Positions 56,169 to 64,000 of a DNA stretch of 64,000 nt are shown piece by piece (within the stretch, counting starts at the first letter, position 1; every line of letters begins with the position of its first letter). Below the pieces are notes generated by a model, which worked only from the letters and a program-made list of their open reading frames with translations, made no database searches and had not been told where the DNA came from. The translations under genes and the position numbers were made by a program. Origin of the DNA: Xestospongia muta (taxonomy: Eukaryota > Porifera > Demospongiae > Haplosclerida > Petrosiidae); the NCBI GenBank assembly GCA_963693285.1, contig OY848918.1, positions 3,601,876-3,665,875 on the forward strand. The letters are read 5' to 3'.

Positions 56169-58146
56169 ACACACACACTGTTATTGGTCAATATTATATC
56201 ATACCATATGCTGCACATATGTTCATCTCTAGTTCAGTAGTATGATGGTAATTAGTAATATTCTCATATTGAGGTATACCAGTCATCACTTGATGTTGTA
56301 CAGTATCTAGTAGTGACTTATATAAGAGAGTGTATATATAAAATATAGTTAACTGTACCTTGTCTCAGTGACTTAGTTCTTCTTATCCTATACATCATTA
56401 TAAGTACTAGTACAGTACATACCAGTATTAGAACTGACACACCCACTAGACTACCAGTAATACTACCTACAATATGTAGTGATATATTTAGTTAACTAGA
56501 CTATAAGTTATCATACTAGTATTACCTATTATTAGATCTCTTTGAACACTCCTCACTGTAGTAGTAATGATATGAACTTAATTGTTATAATATTAATAGT
56601 AACTTACTATTATCACAGTCTGTACACAGTGTAGTAAGTGATGGAGATGATAAAGTAAGAGAAGATAGTCCAGTGACTGATTGATTAGTCAGTTTTACAG
56701 CATACTCAGTAGTATATGGTACACTGTTATAGTCCAGATCATAATATGTCACATTATAGTTACTGGTATATATTCCTGTCACACATTTACTAGCAGTACT
56801 GGATTCTACTGATGTTCTCACTATGGTAATATTACCACTGTAGTAGTCTGTTATAAGTGAGTTATATTCAATATAACATCCTTGTAATTGACTACCATCA
56901 ATAAAATAACAAGTAAAACAAACCTGTCCAGACTTGTCTGTTAAGCTGCCATTTTGTACATCAAATGTAGCTATCAAAGGAAGATAGATAACAAATAAAG
57001 TAATTATATTAACTTACAAATTATTATAGCTGGTAAGCTATCCATTAAAGTGTTGTTATTGTCATATATTAGACTTAAAGATACAGTCAACTTTTGTCTA
57101 CCATTTGTACCAATATTTATTTTCCCCTTAAATTTATTATCAACAATATCAGTAACTGTTCCAGTATATGTTAATGTAGTTCCATTACTGGTAGTTAGTT
57201 TGAGAGATATTAATGATGGCTCTATAGAATATGTAGTCTAAGAGAGAAAATGAATCGAAAATAACTTAGGTTATGACATACCTCTATAATACAGCTGATC
57301 AAATAAGAACCACTTGATAACATTTTAGGAGTCACATTATAAGAAGTAATTTCATCTATATATTGTTAATGAAGAGAGATTGAATATAACTATATTACTT
57401 ACCTTCTGGTACTACAACTGATGTAGTACTTATCTCTCCTTCTCCAGCTGAGTTATTACCAGCTACACTAATTGTATATGTGTATATACCAAATTGACTG
57501 GGACAATAGTTGTACTGCCATGTTGTAGATGATGTAGTGTTCTGTGCAACTAGTTCTTCTCCATAAGTAACATTGATGATATAACCAGGTATGGATACAA
57601 GAGAGAAGGGAGGAGACCAGGAACAGTTTATATATTGACTTTGTACATGACATATCAAATTGTTGACAGCAGCTAGTTCACCTAATGAGAGGAGATATAA
57701 TGACATATATCAGAGAGTGTGTTACCTTGTATTCTCAGAGTAGATTGACTAAAGTTGAAATAACCACTTCCTTCCACAGATCCAAAAGCACTACATCTCA
57801 CTACTGTATTGTTATGATGAGGGTATCCAGGTATGGTAAGTCTGGAGTTAGGTGACCATGCTCCATTTGTAACAATACCAAGTTGAATAATATCATTGTT
57901 AGTGGAATCAGTGCCATTGATTTTCCATGTAACAGTCACACCAGTATGATCCACCGAACATTGGTAATGTGCTAGTTGATAAACTCCAATGTTAGGAGAT
58001 GGAGTAAATTTATATTCAATAGCTATGAAATAAAATGGTACATTAGTTATTAATTAAATATATTATAATATAATCATACCTGTACATTTTAATATAATAG
58101 ATACTAACAATATCAGTAGTAGCCATGTTGTCTTCACTAGATCCAT
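55866..58146 (-). CDS. Ig-FN3 receptor with two tail exons, gene 3
   Basis: Exons: 58146-58080 (signal peptide), 58022-57726 (Ig), 57681-57403 (FN3), 57355-57282, 57237-57018, 56970-56608, 56555-56526, 56466-56359 (TM), 56306-56205 (tail 1) and 56017-55866 (tail 2). Phases close over 1692 nt, 563 aa. The ectodomain has CFTCYFIDGSQLQGC and LCTDCDNS. Tail 1 reads GIPQYENITNYHH and CAAYG. Tail 2 reads IPQYENVDMI and CAAYGVIKY. Splicing both gives a tail with two YEN motifs and two AYG motifs. Retention of the intron after 56205 stops at about 56194 after AYGMI. A long (CA)n run lies in that intron. Closest to gene 2 in the ectodomain, but it lacks the extra Cys-pair exon. Confidence 0.88.
56080..56182. 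repeat. (CA)n microsatellite between the tail exons of gene 3
   Basis: CA repeats with a few GA, TA and AA interruptions. They lie in the intron that separates tail 1 from tail 2, at the same place as shorter runs in the other tail pairs. Confidence 0.95.
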
Positions 58147-58297
58147 ACTGAGTTTATCATTACATCATTATTACATCACTACATATTATAGTAACATACT
58201 GATAGCAGTTAGTAATATAGTATATATTATATTAAAAGTGGATATAATAGTTTGTGTAGTATATATTTTATTTATTAAATTATATCACATGTTTTAT

Positions 58298-58630
58298 CAA
58301 TTGTTATTAATATGTGTATTATTATCAATAAATTAAGTGTCTGAATATATTAACACATAATATACCCATAATATACTCAATAACCATATATTAAACATTT
58401 GTTGTTTTATTAATTGTTATTAATATGTGTATTATTATCAATAAATTAAGTGTCTGAATATATTAACAAATAATATACCCATAATATACCCAATAACCAT
58501 ATGTTGGACATCTGTTGTTTTATTAATAGTTATTAATATGTGTATTATAATTAATAAATTAACTGTTGTTTGAAATGACTATGTATTATTAAAAATAGTT
58601 AACATTCAAAATGACCATATATTAAACGTT
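58298..58630. repeat. ~113-bp tandem repeat, 2-3 copies
   Basis: The block with gtgtctgaatatattaaca and accatatattaaac begins near 58300, repeats with a period of about 113 bp and has a diverged third copy to about 58630. It lies upstream of receptor gene 3 and is AT-rich, without coding potential. Confidence 0.8.
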
Positions 58631-58894
58631 GTTGTTAATCAACTCAAAAGACATATTATTAATTAATAAAATATGGTATAATAAGTTTTGGTTACTATAT
58701 AGACATTGACTCACATAACACGGAGAATATAGCTTTCATTCTCCAAAGTCATATTACAGCTGGCATCACAATTCCTAATATTAAAATCTAATAATTCCAA
58801 TTTTCATAATAATAAATTCCTAGTGTACATAACTGCCATAAATATGTTGCTATGACAACTGCAAGGTCATCACCATATACTATACTGTGATCAG

Positions 58895-59165
58895 TACTAT
58901 TCATATAATGATCTTCCCTCTGCTCAGTTACCTATATCATGTCCTCAACAATGTAATATGACTAAAGATAAAGCAGATGAGAATTGTATGACAAAGTGGG
59001 GTCGTTGTATCTATAGAGCTCATTTGATGATATATCGATCAGTAAGTGGTATATGTTATAATAACTTTAAAATATTATATAATAACTAACTACAGGTGCT
59101 ATCTCATGAAAGAAATGATAAGACCTTTGTTGTTGGGCTCAACAATGTCCTCAGTTTGAATGAAC
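58895..59165 (+). pseudogene. Cys-rich orphan exon relic, most complete copy
   Basis: The plus strand reads YYSYNDLPSAQLPISC, PQQCNMTKDKADENCMTKW and CIYRAHLMIYRS, then a donor gtaagt. After ctacag at about 59091-59096 a second piece reads VLSHERNDKTF, with a frameshift relative to the HCWAYQC version at 37.4 kb. No start or signal peptide is near. The unit is seen three times in this window, always next to receptor or sulfatase debris. Confidence 0.55.
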
Positions 59166-59199
59166 CCCACTAATTAATCATTTAAAACAACACATCTCT

Positions 59200-59730
59200 T
59201 TAAGAGTACTTTTCATTTTTGTTACCACTTGGAAGTTCAACATGGTATATCTTACCCATACCAATACTGATGTATCCATTCTCCTTAAAGGATTGAAGGA
59301 TAGTAGTATACTGATACCAGTATTCATCTGCTATTATTAACCACACACGGTTAGTATCTGGCCTTTGTCCTTTAAATAAAGATGATTGTGACGGTGAACA
59401 CATGCCATCTGATAGTAAGCATAGCAGCTCTCCAGCCTGTTTGAAGTGTGTGAATACCTCTTTGACAACTTCTTTCATCTTCAGAAGTGAAAGGAGAATG
59501 TCTTGGAATTTACCACAAACCAATTTATCACAGACCATTTGCAGATCTAGGATATTGAGTAAATGAAGGTCCAGGATGGTATATCTTACTCATACCTATA
59601 CAGATGTATCAATTCTATTTAAAGTATTAAGGGATGGTATCAACGTTAGCATATAGATACAAACATTCATCTGCTGCTATTAACCAACATATTTTTAGTA
59701 TCTGGTCTTCATCATCTAAATAAATATGTA
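59200..59730 (-). pseudogene. Iduronate-2-sulfatase-like fragments, two tandem pieces
   Basis: 59538-59200 is open on the minus strand (112 codons). It reads CSPSQSSLFKGQRPDTNRV and then FKENGYISIGMGKIYH. In IDS-type sulfatases the block is C-x-P-S-R, with the Cys converted to formylglycine, followed by GRRPDT and, later, ENGY..xVGKVFH. Here the Arg is Gln, which should prevent activation. Upstream catalytic Asp motifs and the rest of the enzyme are missing. A second copy of the end lies at 59570-59730 and a third at 41938-42115. Probably duplicated debris rather than an active enzyme. Confidence 0.7.
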
Positions 59731-60234
59731 CACAATTGTAAACATCAACCTAGAGGCTAAGGCATCAATATTAAGACATTTTTATAATACCTTAGCCCAT
59801 TAGCACTACTTCAGCACTACTGTATCATAGCCTTATGTGCTACTTTAGGTCAATTGCTAAGAAAAGGACATTTTTGTTGTTGACTGAGAGCTAGAAAAGT
59901 CACCAAAAGAAAACGGAAGTCTCATATGTTTGGAGGTCATCATGTTCATATATATCACATCACTAAAATATTAACTAATTATAACCATAATCAAGAGTGA
60001 ATATGAAAATTTTTAGATTGCATTTTGGTATTTTTGGAGGATTTTAGAAAATTACAGCTTCATCATTGACAGCTGGTTTTTAATTTTTTAGTCTGATACT
60101 ACTAAGTGTCACTGATGTCTTTTATTGATTGTTAAGTATACAGCTGGTCTCTTATCACTCCTAGACAACACTTCACAGCGTCTTTCACATTAATATAAAA
60201 CTAATACACACTATATTATTGGAAATAATCACTA
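59731..60234. other. Gap, with the 3' flank shared by receptor genes 1 and 4
   Basis: From about 60040 to 60230 the sequence matches 42235-42425 (gcttcatcattgacagctgg, tacagctggtctcttatcac). No coding exon. Confidence 0.7.
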
Positions 60235-62377
60235 TTAATATTTTATCACACCATATGCAGCACATGTGTTCATCTCTAGTTCAGTAGTAGGTAGTGTATT
60301 AGTGATCATATCAACATTCTCATATTGAGGTAGCACTTGATGAGGGACAGTATCTGTTAGTGGATTAACAGGAGATGGTACAGTACCTACAATGGATAAT
60401 ACCATTTACAAACTATTCCCACTGTTAGTATTACCTTGTCTCAGTGACTTAGTTCTTCTTATCCAACATATCACTATATGTACTAGTACAGTACATACCA
60501 GTATTAGAACTAACACACACACTAGGCTACCTAGATATTACAGTAATACATTATACAGTATACATAATAATATAATTATATGACAACAGTTTTCATTTTG
60601 AGAGTCAACTATTTACTAATTTATAATGATATGACTACTAGTGTTTATATTATTGTCATGTTGATTACCTCCTAATATACCAGCAACTGTTGTAAACACT
60701 CTATTGACTTGTGTATCATCTATATAACATGCATAGAGATATAATAATAAACAACAACATGTAAAGATAAATGTACTAAATGCACTTACTAGTCCCAGAG
60801 TCAAATGTTCCTGTAGTTGGTAATACTATATCCATGGAAACAGAACATACTGGACAAGATATTTCAAGAGATGTATAAGTTTCTAATCCAGTAATAGTGA
60901 TATTAGTAGATGATATTGCCCAGTCATCTGGTAATGTATCCTCCTCTTCAATATCATATACATACATATTATATATACCAGTAGGTATATCATATGTACA
61001 TCCAATTACTGTACTACTACATACTGGAGAACACATCAATGATATGTTAGTACTGTAGGTAGAGGAGATTAATGAAATAAGACAACCTTTAACAATAGCT
61101 CCTCTTATAAAATGACAGCTGTAACATGTTCTACCAATATTACTTAGGTCATTATATAGGGTAGCTTCAGTAATATCATATGTACCTAATGAATGAAAAA
61201 ATATTTGTAAGTCATTTATAATGTACTTACTTAGTACAGTTGATTCTGTTACATCAATAATAGCTCCACTTGGTAATGATAAAGTCATTCGTGTCTTCCA
61301 TATTTTATTCTCAGTTATATTTACAATATAGATGGTAGAAACAATAACTCCTTCATCAGTTATGATTATTGGATTATTAGGAAATATAGAAGAATTATCT
61401 TCATTGTATATAACAACATTTAGTTGAGCTGACTCCACTGTATGTGGACATTGTTGAAGTTCCTAATATCACAAACATGAGGTATCTAGAGATATCATAA
61501 TGTAACTTACCAAATCATATATTGTTATATTTAGTATCCAACTATTAACTGATCTGATAATGGTAATTGTTAAATTACTTATATTAACTAAAATCAAAGT
61601 AACAAATTACACATTAGTAACCATAGTGATAATACCTCCTGGTACATGTAGTGATGTAGTACTTATTTCTCCTTCTCCAGCTGAGTTATTACCAGCTACA
61701 CTAATTGTATATGTACATATACCAAATTGGTTTAGGAAATAAAACCATGTTGTGGAGGATGTAGTGTTCTGTGTAACTAGTTCTCCTCCATAAGTAACAT
61801 TAATGATATAACCAGGTATGGATACCAGAGAGAAGGGAGGAGACCAGGAACAGTTTATATACTGACTTTGTACATGACATATCAAGTTCTTGACAGGAGC
61901 TAGTTGACCTAATGAGAGGACATATAATGACATATATCAGAGAGTGTGTTACCTTGTATTCTCAGAGTAGCATTATCAAAGTTGTAATAGAAACTATTAG
62001 GATCCATAGCATTCAAAAGTCCTGAGGCAATACATATTACTTCTGTATTGTTATATTGAGGATATCCAGTTATTGTAAGATTAGACTGTTGTGGTCCTCC
62101 AGTTGTAAAAATACCAAGTTGTATAATCTCATTATGACCATAAGCTGTTCCATTAACATTCCAACCAATATTGACACTGGGATGATCCACTGAACACTGG
62201 TAATGTGCTAGTTGATAGACTCCAATGTTAGGAGATGAAGTAAATATGAACTGAACAGCTATATAATAAAACTAAATAAAATAGTACATTAGTTATTAAT
62301 ATAATCATACCTGTACATTTTAATATAATAGATACTAACAATATCAGTAGTAGCCATGTTGTCTTCACTAGATCCAT
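60235..62377 (-). CDS. Ig-FN3 receptor with tyrosine tail, gene 4
   Basis: Exons: 62377-62311 (signal peptide), 62258-61953 (Ig), 61908-61636 (FN3), 61587-61511, 61462-60790 (ectodomain), 60719-60669 (stem), 60530-60435 (TM) and 60386-60235 (tail). Phases close over 1695 nt, 564 aa. The ectodomain matches gene 1 closely (CYSCHFIRGAIVKGC, CSPVCSSTVIGC) until its last part, where gene 1 and gene 4 differ. The Ig exon is three codons longer than in the others and diverged (GWNVNGTAYGHNE, NAMDPNSFYYN). The tail reads LPQYENVDMI and CAAYGVIKY. The Ig and FN3 domains thus evolve differently from the stem-to-tail part. Confidence 0.88.
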
Positions 62378-62659
62378 ACTGAGTTTATCATTACATCATT
62401 ATTACATCACTACATGTTATAGTAACATGCTGATAGCAGTTAGTAATATAGTAGATATTATATTAATCATTTAAAATAACACATCTGTTCCTGTTTATCT
62501 AAAAATTGAAGTTGCTGACTCTGTAATCTGGGTTGAGTTAGTTCAAGAAGAATATTCGAGTTTTTTACTAGACAAAAGACCGATCTTTAGTTACTGAATA
62601 AGAAGTAAATATAACACATCTTATGATGTTAATATACTTTATTAACTAGATTATATCCA
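62378..62659. promoter_or_regulatory. Short spacer between divergent receptor genes
   Basis: Only 282 nt separate the start codon of gene 4 (minus) from that of gene 5 (plus). A shared bidirectional promoter is likely. No clear TATA or other motif could be assigned. The start-side sequence gataaactcagt precedes the ATG in genes 1, 3 and 4. Confidence 0.4.
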
Positions 62660-64000
62660 ATGGCAGAACTACTCATACTAACTTTCTTCGTTATAATGTT
62701 GTCCTCCAATATCATAGGTATGTAATGATAATGTAGTAATGTATTTTTGTATTTTATAATTATATAATGCTCTAATTTATTAAGTGCATAATAGTTGAAT
62801 TCATTTAAGTTGGTAATATAGTTATATCAAATCATACTAACTCTATGTGACTATATTGTAATGGTAAGTAGAGTTATATAACATACATACACAGACACAT
62901 ATAAATACATTAGGTGTGTATGTGTATGTGTGTATTGTAATAATAAATCCAATAATCTATATTATATTTATATTCTCATCATAAAATGGATTTATTGAGA
63001 GTGTTCTTGTGTTGACAAATTGATAGTAACTGTTTGTAACGTTTTTATTATTGTTATCTTTTGAAGTTGTATATGAGGATAATATAAGAAGTAGATAGAA
63101 CAATGTAAAATGTATACATATGTAAAATTTTGTGATCAATAAATTACTTCATTTTATAGCTGTTCATTTCTTATTTACTCCATCTCCTAACATTGGAATC
63201 TATCAACTAGCACATTACCAATGTTCAGTGGACCACATTGATGTGAAGATTACATGGCTTGTTAATGGAACAGCTCCTACTAATGATATAACACAACTTG
63301 GAGTAGGATCAACTAACTCTAGTCTTACCATACTTGGATATTCTCAGTATAATAATACAGAAGTGGAGTGCAATGCCTTTGGAATTGTGAAGGGAAGTGG
63401 TTATGTTAATAGTAGTGTGGCTATTCTGAGAATACAAGGTAACACTCTCTCTAATATACATAGGTGTTTCAACAGATAATAATGTAGGCAAACTAGCAAA
63501 AGTTGATAATCTAGTTTGTGATCGACAGGACAATTGTATGATCTGTTCTTGGTATTCTCCATTTTCTCTGGTACCTATACCTGGCTATATTGTTAATATT
63601 ACTAATGAGAGCATTGAAGAACTTGTTAATCAAAGTTTTACAGCTAGTACCAACTGGACCTTCTGCATCACTCCCAGTCAATTTGGTACATATACAATTA
63701 GTGTAGCTGGTAATAATACAGCTGGAGAAGGAGAGATAAGTACAATGAAATTAGAAATCAATACTGGTCAGTTTTTAAAAAATTCATTATAACATTTTGT
63801 TACTTATTATTTAATAGTAATTCTTGATACTCATGAATATAATATCACTCCTAAAAACATCGGTGGTAATTGGACTGTAACAATTATCATAAAGGTTAAG
63901 ATCACAATTTTTTGATTTTTTATGAATCTCTCTTGATTTAGAACATAGGAAATTTAAGAAACCAATCTTCAATTTTGTCAATCTATTTAAGCAATAACAC
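62660..64000 (+). CDS. Ig-FN3 receptor, gene 5 (5' part, runs off the window)
   Basis: Exons: 62660-62717 (signal peptide, MAELLILTFFVIMLSSNII), 63160-63438 (Ig, HYQCSVDHIDVKITWLVNG, shorter than in the others), 63488-63766 (FN3, MICSWYSPFSLVPIPGYI, NTAGEGEIS), 63818-63894 (donor gttaag) and 63942 onward (NIGNLRNQSSILSIYL). The phases 1, 1-1, 1-1, 1-0 and 0 match genes 1-4, so the CxxC domain, TM and tail are expected beyond the window. The signal peptide is of a different type from genes 1-4 and matches the dead copy at 40092-40147. Confidence 0.85.

Overview
The window looks like nuclear DNA of an invertebrate animal. It is AT-rich, with short GT-AG introns (many of 45-65 nt), phase-1 symmetric exons, and secreted or membrane proteins built from Ig, FN3, NIDO, somatomedin-B, SRCR, fibrinogen-like and reelin-like modules. 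A demosponge such as Amphimedon fits best; this is inferred from style and was not searched. No bacterial or viral genes and no RNA genes were recognised.

Layout. (1) 0.3-0.4 kb: a broken piece of a large C-terminal exon that is intact at 35.6-37.0 kb. (2) 0.75-15.1 kb, plus strand: one gene with a signal peptide, an Ig-like exon, about 95 tandem 42-nt micro-exons (each encoding DTTIKPSPTPPVPQ or a variant, each with its own splice sites and a 57-60 nt intron), and three somatomedin-B exons. (3) 15.4-19.4 kb: fragments, namely a minus-strand Ig piece, the 3' end of the same C-terminal exon, a Cys-rich orphan exon and a broken receptor tail. (4) 19.4-37.0 kb, plus strand: a very large secreted protein, modelled as signal peptide-Ig-FN3-linkers-NIDO-(IgA-IgB-IgC)x5-Ig-long C-terminal domain with a furin-type site. 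All exon phases close over 8250 nt (about 2749 aa). (5) 37.9-39.4 kb, minus strand: a decayed SRCR gene. (6) 40-64 kb: a cluster of one receptor family. Four complete minus-strand genes start at 44613, 50097, 58146 and 62377, and a fifth on the plus strand starts at 62660 and runs off the end. Their fragments and tails lie between them, with a reelin-like gene at 52.5-54.9 kb, a fibrinogen-domain pseudogene at 51.5 kb and iduronate-2-sulfatase-like debris.

The receptor family has a common plan: signal peptide, one Ig domain, one FN3 domain, a conserved unassigned ectodomain with a CxxC/GC pattern, one transmembrane helix followed by a basic stop-transfer (IRRTKSLRQ), and a short cytoplasmic tail with tyrosine motifs (QYENV, AYGVI). 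Two genes carry two tandem tail exons, where retaining the intron gives a short tail and splicing gives a longer one. The giant secreted protein begins with the same signal-Ig-FN3 module as the receptors, and a related Ig domain lies near its C terminus, so the two gene types share exons.

The candidates for something new are the micro-exon array and the clustered tyrosine-tailed Ig/FN3 receptors with heavy duplication, gene conversion and pseudogenes. The receptor cluster looks like a rapidly evolving immune or allorecognition-type locus. That role is a hypothesis; nothing in the sequence proves it.
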